Positions 1-8,407 of a DNA stretch of 64,000 nt are shown in pieces. The notes under the pieces are model-generated. The model had not been told where the DNA came from. It was given only the letters and a program-made list of their open reading frames with translations, and did no database searches. The stretch's first letter is position 1. The number at the start of each line of letters is the position of its first letter. This stretch comes from Oscillospiraceae bacterium (GTDB lineage Bacteria; Bacillota; Clostridia; Oscillospirales; Ruminococcaceae): assembly GCA_028720105.1 (NCBI GenBank), contig JAQYLI010000042.1:35756-99755 (forward strand), in the 5' to 3' direction. The translations under genes and the position numbers were made by a program.

Positions 1-479
1 TCCTCGGCATATTCTATCCCCACACGTCTGCGCAGCTCAATATCGGGGCGGAAGCCGTCGTCTGCAATGCATATCTCGGGATTTCCTATTATGGTGCTGC
101 CGTTTAAGGCTTTGTCTATTTTCAGATATTTTGTGAGCCTTGCGGGTCCCTCGTAATTCTCGCAGGCACGGATAAGAACACCCTGGGGCTGTTCACGTTC
201 TCCCGAAATGATGTTAAACAGCCAGTGCATACCGTAGCAGAGATAAACATATATCGTCCCCGCCTCACGATAAAGAAGCTCCGTCCGTGGAGTTCTCCCC
301 TTTGAAGCGTGACAGGCGGTGTCCTCCTCGCCACGATATGCTTCGGTCTCGGTTATCCGCAGTACAAGCTCCTCGTCCCCGATTTTTCGGACGATAAGCT
401 TTCCCACAAGGTCGGGGGCAAGCTCAAGGCAGTCCCTTTGGAAAAAATCCGCTCCCAGAGGCTCATACTTACTTTTCAT
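1..479 (-). CDS. DNA-3-methyladenine glycosylase (Aag/MPG family), 3' end cut by window edge
   Basis: Base-excision repair enzyme that flips out and cleaves alkylated purines such as 3-methyladenine. About 159 residues are visible from the start codon at 479. Family hallmarks seen: ETEAY at 44-48 (region of the catalytic Glu), then a Thr/Arg-Pro-Arg stretch at 62-65, YLCYGMHWLFNI at 79-90, VLIRACE at 101-107, GPARLTK at 111-117 and GNPEI at 132-136. The C-terminus lies beyond position 1. The start overlaps the stop of the upstream rhomboid-like gene by 11 nt, so the two are probably translationally coupled and share the promoter at 1211-1239. The family assignment is firm. Confidence 0.9.
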   Translation of the reverse strand, partial: MKSKYEPLGADFFQRDCLELAPDLVGKLIVRKIGDEELVLRITETEAYRGEEDTACHASKGRTPRTELLYREAGTIYVYLCYGMHWLFNIISGEREQPQGVLIRACENYEGPARLTKYLKIDKALNGSTIIGNPEICIADDGFRPDIELRRRVGIEYAE

Positions 480-1179
480 TATCGTCTCTCTCATTTCTTG
501 ACATTTTAATCTTGTTCCGCCTCATTTCACGGTAGAAGTCACGGTGCTTGAATTTGTTCACAAGTCCGCCGAAATGATCTTTTCCGAAAAATATGCCGTA
601 GGTCAGAAAGGCTGCTGCCACCGAAAGCTGAATTGCAAGAGCAAGCATTGGGAACAGAGGATATAACCAGAATGCCTTAACGAAGCTTGAAAGTATATAC
701 ACAACGTCAATAAGCGCCATCCACCTTGCCTCAATGGGAATTATCATAAACATCATAAACTGATGATGAGGATTAAGGTGAGCGTAAACCAGAAACAGGG
801 AGAAATACAGGAAAGAAGCGTTTGTATATCCCGTAATAAAGCCCGATATTATGAGCAGCGCCGCTCCCAGCAGAAAATACATCGTCAGATTATGGCTGCC
901 CCACTCGTTTTCCGTCTCTTTGCCGATGAAGTAATAGAAATATATGGAGAACACTATCCATATAGGGCTTGACTCCTGTGGAAGCATCAGAAAGGTAATG
1001 AGCCGCCACACCTGTCCTTCGAGTATCGCAGCTTTGTTAAAACTGAGAAACTGGGATAACATTCCGTCGGAAAAAAGGTCGCCTATGAAGATTATCGCCA
1101 TAGAAGCGGCAATATAGGTCATAAGATTATCAATGGCAATGTTTCGGAAAAACCTTTTAAGTTTGTATTTGAATTCCAT
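469..1179 (-). CDS. Rhomboid/derlin-like polytopic membrane protein
   Basis: 236 residues with about five or six hydrophobic segments. After the first membrane segment comes GQVWRLITFLMLP (about 55-67), which matches the L1 loop and Trp-Arg motif of rhomboid and derlin folds. The rhomboid catalytic GxSG serine motif is not visible; the equivalent region reads TGYTNASFLY, and no convincing catalytic His follows. It is therefore probably a pseudoprotease or derlin-like scaffold rather than an active intramembrane protease. The C-terminal 40 residues are strongly basic and presumably cytoplasmic. The start is supported by AAAGGAGC 9 nt upstream. It heads a two-gene unit with the glycosylase. The fold call is inference from motif pattern; function unknown. 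Confidence 0.7.
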   Translation of the reverse strand: MEFKYKLKRFFRNIAIDNLMTYIAASMAIIFIGDLFSDGMLSQFLSFNKAAILEGQVWRLITFLMLPQESSPIWIVFSIYFYYFIGKETENEWGSHNLTMYFLLGAALLIISGFITGYTNASFLYFSLFLVYAHLNPHHQFMMFMIIPIEARWMALIDVVYILSSFVKAFWLYPLFPMLALAIQLSVAAAFLTYGIFFGKDHFGGLVNKFKHRDFYREMRRNKIKMSRNERDDNEK

Positions 1180-1210
1180 CTGAAAGCTCCTTTAATAGAA
1201 ATATAATAAA

Positions 1211-1239
1211 ATTATACCACAATGCTTTGGATATTTCAA
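1211..1239 (-). promoter_or_regulatory. Promoter for the rhomboid-like/glycosylase pair
   Basis: Reading the - strand: -35 TTGAAA (1239-1234), 17-bp spacer, -10 TATAAT (1216-1211) preceded by TGG, so an extended -10. It is divergent from the DUF1858 gene promoter, and the two -35 boxes lie about 10 bp apart. Confidence 0.75.
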
Positions 1240-1248
1240 GGAAAACTA

Positions 1249-1277
1249 TTGCAAAAATCAAAAAAATAGGTTATAAT
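1249..1277 (+). promoter_or_regulatory. Promoter for the DUF1858 gene
   Basis: TTGCAA (1249-1254), 17-bp spacer, TATAAT (1272-1277). The predicted transcription start near 1284 leaves a short leader that supports the ATG at 1317. The stretch from about 1262 to 1303 closely resembles the nrdR promoter region at about 53241-53282. Confidence 0.7.
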
Positions 1278-1316
1278 ATATTTACATAATTTTTTATGAA
1301 AGGTCGTTTTAAAACA

Positions 1317-1526
1317 ATGAGCTATACTGTAACTCCCGACTCCATTATCGGCGATATCCTTGATACCGATATGGACACCGCTCCCTACTTCTTCGAGATC
1401 GGTATGCACTGCCTCGGCTGCCCCGCTTCAAGAGGCGAGTCCATTGCCGACGCCTGCGCCGTTCACGGAACAGACGTTAACGCTCTCGTTGCAAAGCTTA
1501 ACGAACATTTCGCACAGAAGGCATAA
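1317..1526 (+). CDS. DUF1858 domain protein
   Basis: 69 residues that are essentially a single DUF1858 domain, a small helical domain found alone or fused to iron-sulfur and redox proteins in anaerobes. The signature GMHCLGCPASRGES carries the paired Cys (CxxC) near residues 31-34, followed by a helical AVHGTDVNALVAKLNEHF tail. The ATG at 1317 is chosen because AAAGG lies about 13 nt upstream; the in-frame ATG at 1296 is longer but has no ribosome binding site and lies only about 12 nt from the predicted transcription start. It has its own promoter and terminator, so it is monocistronic. The CxxC suggests metal or redox binding; actual function is unknown. Confidence 0.85.
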   Translation: MSYTVTPDSIIGDILDTDMDTAPYFFEIGMHCLGCPASRGESIADACAVHGTDVNALVAKLNEHFAQKA

Positions 1527-1539
1527 TTTCTGAGCAAAA

Positions 1540-1580
1540 CGGGAAGCGGCGGTAAAATGCCGTTTCCCGATTTTTATTTA
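1540..1580 (+). terminator. Rho-independent terminator after the DUF1858 gene
   Basis: 11-bp stem with one G-U pair (CGGGAAGCGGC 1540-1550 with GCCGTTTCCCG 1559-1569), 8-nt loop, followed by ATTTTTATTT. Confidence 0.85.
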
Positions 1581-1593
1581 GGACGGATAAATT

Positions 1594-2274
1594 ATGATAC
1601 TTAAAGACAAACGGCTTCTCCTGTGCGCCGAGCTTGTGACGGGAGACTTCATATGCGATATAGGCACCGATCACGGCTATCTCCCTGCTCATCTTATCCT
1701 TTCGGGAAAATGCCGCAGGGCAATTGCCGCCGATATTAACGAAATGCCCCTTGAAGCGGCAAAAAGCGTTTTTAATAAAGAAAATATTTCGGACAAGGCG
1801 GAATTTTTTCTCTCGGACGGACTAAAAAACGTTCCCCTTGATGGTGTGACGGATATCGTCATTGCAGGAATGGGGGGCGAGCTTATTTCAAAGATCATCG
1901 CCGCCGACGAAAGGACAAAAAGCTGCGGCGCAGCATTTATCCTCCAGCCTATGACAAGGGCGGCGGAGCTGAGAAAATTTCTCTCGGAAAACGGCTTTGA
2001 GACCGACTGCGAAAAGGGCGTAAAGGAAGGCAGATTTATCTATTCGGTCATAAGGTGCCGATATACGGGAGTATGCCGAACTCTTTCCCCTGTCGAAGAA
2101 ATTATTGGCAGACTTGATCCAAGTATTCCCAATGACAGGGATTATATTCTCTTGCAGTCGGACAGGCTTTCCCGCTCTGCCGAGGGAATGAAGGATAAAT
2201 ATCCCGACAGGTCTGCAGGGCTTATGGAAATATCCCGAAAACTCAAAGAAATGTGCGAAAAGGAGCAGCTTTGA
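1594..2274 (+). CDS. trmK: tRNA (adenine22-N1)-methyltransferase
   Basis: S-adenosylmethionine-dependent enzyme that makes m1A22 in the D-arm of bacterial tRNAs. 226 residues, the usual length. The SAM-binding motif DIGTDHGYLP is at 22-31, the family motif AGMGG at 91-95 and LQP at 117-119; a helical C-terminal part follows. It lies just downstream of the DUF1858 terminator with no obvious promoter of its own. It is followed after one base by the Cys-rich unknown gene and then by a Nif3-like gene; trmK next to a Nif3-like gene is a recurrent Firmicute arrangement. Assignment is firm. Confidence 0.92.
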   Translation: MILKDKRLLLCAELVTGDFICDIGTDHGYLPAHLILSGKCRRAIAADINEMPLEAAKSVFNKENISDKAEFFLSDGLKNVPLDGVTDIVIAGMGGELISKIIAADERTKSCGAAFILQPMTRAAELRKFLSENGFETDCEKGVKEGRFIYSVIRCRYTGVCRTLSPVEEIIGRLDPSIPNDRDYILLQSDRLSRSAEGMKDKYPDRSAGLMEISRKLKEMCEKEQL

Positions 2275-2275
2275 T

Positions 2276-3217
2276 ATGGTAAAATTTCACATTCCCAATT
2301 TTATGGACAGATTTACGGGCAGTATGAATATGACCCTTATCGGTATGATAAAAAAGGCTCCTCAGATGTTTTATGACGGCGTGGAGATCGCCAGCGTGTT
2401 TGACTCGTTCCCTGTAATATGGAACGGGGGAAGAATTATGGCAGGGTATATGGATATGAGCATCACAGAAAAGGTTGTACCTCAGTATCTCGGACGCTTT
2501 AATGCACTCGGCGTTCCCTGCCGTCTCACATTCACAAATCCCCTTATCACCGAAAAGGAGCTTGCCGACCCCGTGTGCAACAGGGTGCTTGATATTGCCG
2601 ACAACGGCTTAAACGAGGTCATTGTTTTTTCTCCCGCTCTTGAGGAGCATATCAGAAAAACTCACCCGAGAATGAAAATTACAAGCTCCACCTGCAAGCA
2701 GATAACAGATGTTTCGGAACTTAAAGCCGAACTTGAAAAAGACTACAGCCTTGTGGTGCTTGACTATAATTTCAATAATAATTTTGATGTGCTGAATAAC
2801 CTGCCCCAAAAAGAAAAATGCGAGCTTCTCTGCAATGCGGTGTGCGTTCCCAACTGCCCGAGACGGGGTGAGCATTATAAGTTTATCGGCAAATATCAGC
2901 TTGAGCACTGCTGCCCCCAGGAGCTTGAAAAGATACGGAATGGCACAGCAAAGATAGAGGAATGGAAATGCCCTCATATGAACAACAACGCCTTTATGAG
3001 AAGAAGCTCCCCTCTCCACATTTCCCCCAAGGATATTTACACAAAATACGCTCCTATGGGCTTTGTGAACTTCAAGCTTGAGGGCAGGGGAAATATTTTC
3101 CCCGACCTTGCGGAGCAGTATGTTTACTATATGGCAAAGCCCGAGTATCGGGATATCGTGAGATACAACCTGCTCTGCACCGCTGCAACAGCGGCAGGCT
3201 CGGGGCGGCAGGTTTAA
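2276..3217 (+). CDS. Unrecognised Cys-rich protein between trmK and the Nif3-like gene
   Basis: 313 residues, soluble, no signal peptide. The N-terminal two thirds look like an alpha/beta barrel (alternating LGVPCRLTFTNPL, NEVIVFSP, MKITSSTC, YSLVVLDYN segments). A cysteine cluster follows: C182, C186, C190 and C194 (CNAVCVPNC, a CX3CX3C pattern), then C212, C213 and C232. The layout faintly recalls U32-type peptidase/UbiU proteins, which bind an iron-sulfur cluster, but I cannot place it in that family with confidence. It starts one base after trmK ends and sits 16 nt before the Nif3-like gene, so it is probably cotranscribed and may act on tRNA or metal chemistry. Function not known. Confidence 0.75.
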   Translation: MVKFHIPNFMDRFTGSMNMTLIGMIKKAPQMFYDGVEIASVFDSFPVIWNGGRIMAGYMDMSITEKVVPQYLGRFNALGVPCRLTFTNPLITEKELADPVCNRVLDIADNGLNEVIVFSPALEEHIRKTHPRMKITSSTCKQITDVSELKAELEKDYSLVVLDYNFNNNFDVLNNLPQKEKCELLCNAVCVPNCPRRGEHYKFIGKYQLEHCCPQELEKIRNGTAKIEEWKCPHMNNNAFMRRSSPLHISPKDIYTKYAPMGFVNFKLEGRGNIFPDLAEQYVYYMAKPEYRDIVRYNLLCTAATAAGSGRQV

Positions 3218-3233
3218 GAAAGGACAATAGGCT

Positions 3234-4019
3234 ATGACAACGGTACGTGATATTTATGAGTATATAGACAGCATTATCCCCTTTTCCACACAGGAAGGCT
3301 GGGACAACAGCGGACTTCTTGCAGGCGACCCCGATATGGGAGTTCACCGCATTATCACCGCACTTGATATCACAAACAATGTGATAGACGAAGCCATTTC
3401 GGAAAATGCGGAGCTTATCATCAGCCATCACCCTGTAATTTTCACACCCCTTAAATCGGTTATGGCAGGCTCTCCCGTAGGCAGAATGATACGGGCAGAA
3501 ATTTCTGCCATATGCACCCACACACCCTTTGATATGTCTCCTCTGGGAATGAACAAGGGACTGTATGAACTGCTTGCGGAGCCTCTTGGATTATCCGAAA
3601 GCTATATTTCCCTTGAAGAAACGGGAGAGGGACTTTCCGTGGGCAGGATATATGAGCTTAAAGCTCCCCTGTCACCCGAGGAAGCCGCAAAAAGAGCAAA
3701 ATCGTCTCTCGGCTGCTCTGCGGTGAGATTTTCGGGCGGCGGCAGGGAGATACGGAAAATTGCCGTAAGCTCCGGCTCCGGTGGCAGCTTTGTACAGCTT
3801 GCTCAAAGAAAAGATGCGGACGCACTTATTTCGGGCGATTTCAAGCACGACGCATTTATCGACTCGGGAAACGAGGGCTTTACCATAATCGACTGCGGTC
3901 ATTTCCACACCGAGCGGATATTCTGCGGCATTATGAAAAAGCTGCTTTCCGAAGCTTTTCCCGATATAGCAGTTACCGAAGCGAAAAGCTGCACCGACCC
4001 TGCAAGGTATATTCTTTGA
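3234..4019 (+). CDS. Nif3-like dinuclear metal center protein (YqfO family)
   Basis: 261 residues. Expected metal ligands are visible: ISHHPVIF with H65 and H66, ICTHTPFD with H96 and D100, and near the C-terminus CGHFHTE with H223 and E227. The length corresponds to the short Nif3 form without the inserted PII-like domain of Bacillus YqfO. The family is widespread and often annotated as GTP cyclohydrolase I type 2, but that activity is poorly supported and the true role is unsettled. It sits in the trmK-containing run, and start codon spacing is consistent with GAAAGGACAATAGGCT just upstream. Confidence 0.9.
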   Translation: MTTVRDIYEYIDSIIPFSTQEGWDNSGLLAGDPDMGVHRIITALDITNNVIDEAISENAELIISHHPVIFTPLKSVMAGSPVGRMIRAEISAICTHTPFDMSPLGMNKGLYELLAEPLGLSESYISLEETGEGLSVGRIYELKAPLSPEEAAKRAKSSLGCSAVRFSGGGREIRKIAVSSGSGGSFVQLAQRKDADALISGDFKHDAFIDSGNEGFTIIDCGHFHTERIFCGIMKKLLSEAFPDIAVTEAKSCTDPARYIL

Positions 4020-4047
4020 GGTAAAAAACGAAAGGAACTGATACAAA

Positions 4048-4893
4048 ATGAGCGGATTTATCTGCCCCGTGTGCCGCCTGCCCCTTGAGCGCACCGAACA
4101 TTCCTATAAGTGCGAAAAAGGGCACTCCTTTGACATTTCCGCAAAGGGCTATGTCAATCTCCTGCTCTCAAAGGATATGAACGCAAAGCTCCCCGGGGAC
4201 AATAAAATGATGGTAAACGCAAGAGCGGATTTTCTGTCAAAGGGATATTATTCCCACCTTGCAGAGGAAATGAGCAGGGCTGTATGTGAAAATTTCCACG
4301 GTGGACTTATCCTTGACGCAGGCTGCGGCGAGGGCTATTACACCGAAAAAATTTACCGCTGTGTAAGAGAAAAAACGGACAATGTGAGACTGTGCGCTGT
4401 TGATATTTCAAAATTCGCCTGCGCAAAAACGGCAAGCCGTTTCAAGAGAGATGAAAACTGCGAAACCGCGGCGGCAAGCATTTTTCATATTCCTATGGCT
4501 GACGGTTCGGCAGATGTGCTTGTAACGATGTTTGCCCCATTTTGCAGGGAGGAATATCATAGGGTTCTGAAAAAGGGCGGCAGTCTTATTATGGCTATCC
4601 CCGGGGAAAACCACCTTTTCAGCCTTAAAGAAGCGGTCTATGACAAGCCCTACAAAAACGAGACAGCGGATTATGATATAAAAGGCTTTGAATTTACAGA
4701 AAGCAGGAAAATCTCCCGAAAAATTTTCATTGACAATAATGAGGATATAAAAAGCCTTTTCTCAATGACCCCCTATTATTACAAGACGGGTATAGAAGGA
4801 CACGAGCGTGTGAATAAACTTGAAAGCCTTGAGACGGAGGCTGCGTTCGAGGTGCTTATATACAGGAAAGGAAATGATACAAATGGCGCTTGA
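4048..4893 (+). CDS. 23S rRNA (guanine-N1)-methyltransferase, RlmA family
   Basis: 281 residues. An N-terminal zinc site (C6, C9, C22, H26) matches the arrangement in RlmA, followed by KGYVNLLL and the PGDNKMMVNARADFL segment typical of the family. The SAM motif LILDAGCGEGYY is at 87-98. RlmA enzymes methylate G745 (RlmAI) or G748 (RlmAII) of 23S rRNA; which one cannot be told from the sequence alone. The start is preceded by GAAAGGAACTGATACAAA. The 3' end overlaps the rqcH start by 11 nt, indicating translational coupling. Confidence 0.85.
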   Translation: MSGFICPVCRLPLERTEHSYKCEKGHSFDISAKGYVNLLLSKDMNAKLPGDNKMMVNARADFLSKGYYSHLAEEMSRAVCENFHGGLILDAGCGEGYYTEKIYRCVREKTDNVRLCAVDISKFACAKTASRFKRDENCETAAASIFHIPMADGSADVLVTMFAPFCREEYHRVLKKGGSLIMAIPGENHLFSLKEAVYDKPYKNETADYDIKGFEFTESRKISRKIFIDNNEDIKSLFSMTPYYYKTGIEGHERVNKLESLETEAAFEVLIYRKGNDTNGA

Positions 4894-6625
4894 CGGTGCA
4901 TTTCTCCTTGCGGTAAAGCAGGAGCTTATGCCTCTTATCGGAGGCAGGATAGAAAAAATTTATCAGCCCTCAAAGGAGGAAATTGTTTTAGGCATACGTA
5001 CAAGGACGGGCAGTTCAAAGCTTCTCATATGCGTGAACGCCGCTTCCGCACGAATCCATATAACGGCAAAGCCTATCGAAAATCCCAAAGTTCCCCCTAT
5101 GTTCTGTATGCTTCTGAGAAAGCGTCTCGGCAGCGGCAAGCTTACGGATATCAGGCAGGACGGACTTGAAAGAATACTTTTTCTTGATTTTGAAACGGTC
5201 AACGAGCTTGGTGACGTTGTTACCGTTACTCTTGCCTGTGAAATTATGGGAAAATATTCAAATCTTATTGTTATCGACCAGAATGGCAAAATAATCGACA
5301 GCTTGAAGCGTGTGGACGACGCTATGAGCCGTGAAAGACTCGTTCTCCCAAATATGACCTACACCGTTCCCCCACGTGAGGAAAGGCTGAATTTCCTCAT
5401 TGCGGACGAAAATGATATGAGGGAGCATATCAAATCCTGCGTTGGAAAATCTGCGGCAAAGTGCCTTATTTCCGTATTCGAGGGCATTTCCCCCATTCTC
5501 GCAAGGGAGTGGATCTTCAGAGCCGCAGACGGCAGGGACATCACCTCCGAGGATTTTAACGATGTTACGGTTGACAGCATTATCCGTGAGATAATAAACA
5601 CCCGAAATGCCTTTTTCGGGGGCGGACGGAAATACACCATAGTAACCGAGCCCGAGGGCGCTCTCAAGGATTTCTGCTTTACGGAAATAAAGCAGTACGG
5701 GGAGCTTATGAAAACAATACCCTGTGAAAATGCCTGCGAAACTCTTGACAAATTCTACTCCGAACGTGACAGAGCCGCAAGAATGAAGCAGCGTTATCAG
5801 GATCTTTTCAAGCTTCTGGGAAATACCTACGACAGAATTTTAAGAAGAACGGAAAATCAGCGTTTAGAACTGAAAGAGTCCGAGGAGCGCGAGGAGTTAA
5901 AGCTCAGAGGGGACCTTATCTCCGCAAATCTTTACTCTCTGCAAAAGGGAATGAAGGAGTTTACCTGTGTAAATTTCTACGACGAAAACGGCGGCGAGAT
6001 AACCGTGGAGCTTGACCCTATGCTTACGCCCTCTCAGAATATGCAGAAATATTACGCAGGCTACCGCAAGGCGGACAATGCGGAAAAGCGGCTGAAAGTC
6101 CTTATCGCAAACGGCGAGGAGGAGCTTAAATATATCGCCAGCGTTTCCGATGCACTTTCGAGAGCAGTCACCGAAAATGATGTCAACGAGCTGAGAGCGG
6201 AGCTTGCCGAGCAGGGCTATATCAGGGCGCAGAAGGGCAAGCAGAAGCCCCCGAAGCCCGCTCCTCCCCTGCAATTTACATCTCCCGACGGATTTACCAT
6301 ACTTGTGGGACGAAACAACAAGCAGAACGATATCCTCACACTCAAAACCGCCGAAAAGACCGACATATGGCTCCACACAAAGGATATCACCGGTTCCCAC
6401 GTTATCATCAGAGCCGAGGGAAAGGAAATCCCCGACGAGACTATCTATTATGCCGCAAGGCTTGCCGCCGCTCACAGCAGCGCAAAAAATTCGGCGCAGG
6501 TACCTGTGGACTATGTTCCCGCGAAATTCGTAAAAAAGCCCGCAGGCGCAAAGCCCGGTATGGTAATTTTTACAAACAACAGAACTCTTTATGTAAAGCC
6601 CCTTGAAACCGAAGAAATGCTATAA
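4883..6625 (+). CDS. rqcH: Ribosome quality control factor RqcH (Rqc2/NFACT family)
   Basis: Binds obstructed 50S-peptidyl-tRNA complexes and recruits tRNA-Ala to add alanine tails that mark stalled nascent chains for degradation. 580 residues with NFACT-N (1-about 140, opening MALDGAFLLAVKQEL), a helix-hairpin-helix and coiled-coil middle (about 330-440, ERDRAARMKQRYQDLFKLL onwards) and an NFACT-R domain at about 465-580 (DGFTILVGRNNKQND, WLHTKDITGSHVII). The start at 4883 is chosen because the family begins with MALDG; an ATG at 4874 in the same frame is less likely. The gene overlaps the preceding methyltransferase by 11 nt. Older databases call it a fibronectin-binding protein. Confidence 0.92.
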   Translation: MALDGAFLLAVKQELMPLIGGRIEKIYQPSKEEIVLGIRTRTGSSKLLICVNAASARIHITAKPIENPKVPPMFCMLLRKRLGSGKLTDIRQDGLERILFLDFETVNELGDVVTVTLACEIMGKYSNLIVIDQNGKIIDSLKRVDDAMSRERLVLPNMTYTVPPREERLNFLIADENDMREHIKSCVGKSAAKCLISVFEGISPILAREWIFRAADGRDITSEDFNDVTVDSIIREIINTRNAFFGGGRKYTIVTEPEGALKDFCFTEIKQYGELMKTIPCENACETLDKFYSERDRAARMKQRYQDLFKLLGNTYDRILRRTENQRLELKESEEREELKLRGDLISANLYSLQKGMKEFTCVNFYDENGGEITVELDPMLTPSQNMQKYYAGYRKADNAEKRLKVLIANGEEELKYIASVSDALSRAVTENDVNELRAELAEQGYIRAQKGKQKPPKPAPPLQFTSPDGFTILVGRNNKQNDILTLKTAEKTDIWLHTKDITGSHVIIRAEGKEIPDETIYYAARLAAAHSSAKNSAQVPVDYVPAKFVKKPAGAKPGMVIFTNNRTLYVKPLETEEML

Positions 6626-6646
6626 AACGAAAGGAAGCTTTTTAAT

Positions 6647-8323
6647 ATGGACATGACCGCTCCGCTCCCCGATATCCCCGACCTGCTTTATCCGACGGCA
6701 GAAAAACGGGAGACTCTTAACCGCCGCAGAATAGAGCTTGCGGACAAATTTCCCTGCACATATATAAACGACCTTATGACCGATACGGTGGCTTCTATGA
6801 TATGCCGCAGAAATCCCCAGAACGTTCAGAAGCTTTTCCGTGAAATGTGCACCGATAGCGATGTGATAAACTACCGCCTTGACGCTCTTGAGGACGTTAT
6901 GAACAATCCAAAGCTTTCCCCTGCCGTTCACAGTGCGGCTGAAAAGCTGCTTGAAACGGAAAGCAAAAACAGCGGCGGCAACGGCTCTCCCGACAGCTTC
7001 ACCGCTCTTGGCGACAGGATAGAAATGCTTGACTCATACATTGATTGTATGGAAAAGCTGAATATGCTTTCCGAAGAGCTTGGAGGGGGTATACGTTCAG
7101 AAGCGTTCAAAAGCTTTTTTGAGGTAATAAAAGGGCGCTGTGAATGTGAGGAATTTGCCAATATGAAGCGTGATATTTCCGAGCTGAAAGAAGCGTTTTC
7201 AAAGAAGATACGCTCTGTCACAGTTGCAATAAACTTCAACGCGGAAATGCGCCCGGTTTCCGCAGGGATAGTAAACTATTCCGACAAGCCCGCCGGGGAA
7301 AAGCCCAATGTTTTCGACAGGCTTTTTTACAAGACGAGCGCATATTCCGATACGGTGGTATCGGGCAAGCTCCGCTCGGGTCTGCCAAACGAGGACGGAT
7401 ATCTGAGCGAGGCGGACAAGGCGCTTTTTGAGGCTCTTGAAAAGCTTACATCGGCATATATGAGACGGCTTGAAAGCGCACTGAAAGCCTATGACAGGCT
7501 GTCATTCTCAAGGCTGTCGATGCTTACGGACCAGCTTGATATATTTGACGGAATGGCAAGGATAGCTCAGTCCTGCGAAGCAAGGGATATAAAGATGTGC
7601 CGTCCCGAATTTACGGACAAGCCACGTACTGCGGAGATAACAAATCTATTTGACCCCTGCTTTTATTTCAAAGCGGCGGCGGCAAATTCCGAAGCAAAAG
7701 GCGATGACCTTGTGGTGCGAAACAGTCTTACAATGGACGACAGTGGAAGATTTTTCATTCTCACGGGTGCAAACAACGGCGGAAAGACCACCTTTCTCCG
7801 TGGAGCGGGGCTTTGCTTTCTTATGGCTCAGACGGGCTTTTATGTCCCTGCGGAGGGCTGTAAGCTATGCCCCTGCGACTTTATCTTTACCCATTTCCCC
7901 AAGGAGGAGGAAACGGGCATAAACGCAAGCCGATTTACCACCGAGATAAAGGACTTGAAAACGATCAGCGACCTTATCACCGAAAACAGTCTCCTGCTGA
8001 TGAACGAGTCCATTCAGAGCACAACTCCGAAGGAATGTGCGGAAATTGCCGCCGAGATAACCCGAATTTTCTGCATCATAGGCGTAAGGGGCATTTATGC
8101 CACACATATAACCGACCTTGCGTACAGGTGTGACGATATTGCCGCAGACCCCGACTGCAGGAGTATCCCCGTAAGCATTGTGGCTGGGGTTGACAAGGAA
8201 AGCGGAAAGCGGCTTTACCGCATAGAACGGGGCGAGCCTTTGAAGCAGAGCTATGCAAAGGATATTTTCAACTCATTCGGAATAAACGCAGAGAATATCC
8301 GAAAAAGAGTTCACAGAAGCTGA
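6647..8323 (+). CDS. MutS-family ATPase, non-canonical (core and ATPase only)
   Basis: 558 residues. The C-terminal ATPase has a MutS-type Walker A, GANNGGKTT at 374-382, then a Q-loop region, ETGINASRFTTEI and a Walker B-like segment LLLMNESIQSTT where MutS has an Asp-Glu pair (here Asn-Glu), and a switch His (YATHITDL). The N-terminal part has helical lever/clamp character but no mismatch-recognition domain I, no connector and no Smr nuclease. It is thus neither MutS nor MutS2; many Clostridia carry such uncharacterised MutS-like ATPases. It follows rqcH by 21 nt with GAAAGGAAG upstream and precedes addBA, so a role in DNA transactions is plausible but unproven. Confidence 0.8.
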   Translation: MDMTAPLPDIPDLLYPTAEKRETLNRRRIELADKFPCTYINDLMTDTVASMICRRNPQNVQKLFREMCTDSDVINYRLDALEDVMNNPKLSPAVHSAAEKLLETESKNSGGNGSPDSFTALGDRIEMLDSYIDCMEKLNMLSEELGGGIRSEAFKSFFEVIKGRCECEEFANMKRDISELKEAFSKKIRSVTVAINFNAEMRPVSAGIVNYSDKPAGEKPNVFDRLFYKTSAYSDTVVSGKLRSGLPNEDGYLSEADKALFEALEKLTSAYMRRLESALKAYDRLSFSRLSMLTDQLDIFDGMARIAQSCEARDIKMCRPEFTDKPRTAEITNLFDPCFYFKAAAANSEAKGDDLVVRNSLTMDDSGRFFILTGANNGGKTTFLRGAGLCFLMAQTGFYVPAEGCKLCPCDFIFTHFPKEEETGINASRFTTEIKDLKTISDLITENSLLLMNESIQSTTPKECAEIAAEITRIFCIIGVRGIYATHITDLAYRCDDIAADPDCRSIPVSIVAGVDKESGKRLYRIERGEPLKQSYAKDIFNSFGINAENIRKRVHRS

Positions 8324-8353
8324 ATTTCTGTAACGATTTTTACACAGGTAATG

Positions 8354-8362
8354 TGATATAAT
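8354..8362 (+). promoter_or_regulatory. Extended -10 promoter upstream of addB
   Basis: TGATATAAT (TATAAT at 8357-8362) sits 46 nt before the addB start; no good -35 at 17 bp, so it would depend on the extended -10. Confidence 0.45.
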
Positions 8363-8407
8363 GTACATAAGCGCATAAAAAACTCCAAATAAAGGACGGT
8401 CAGACTA

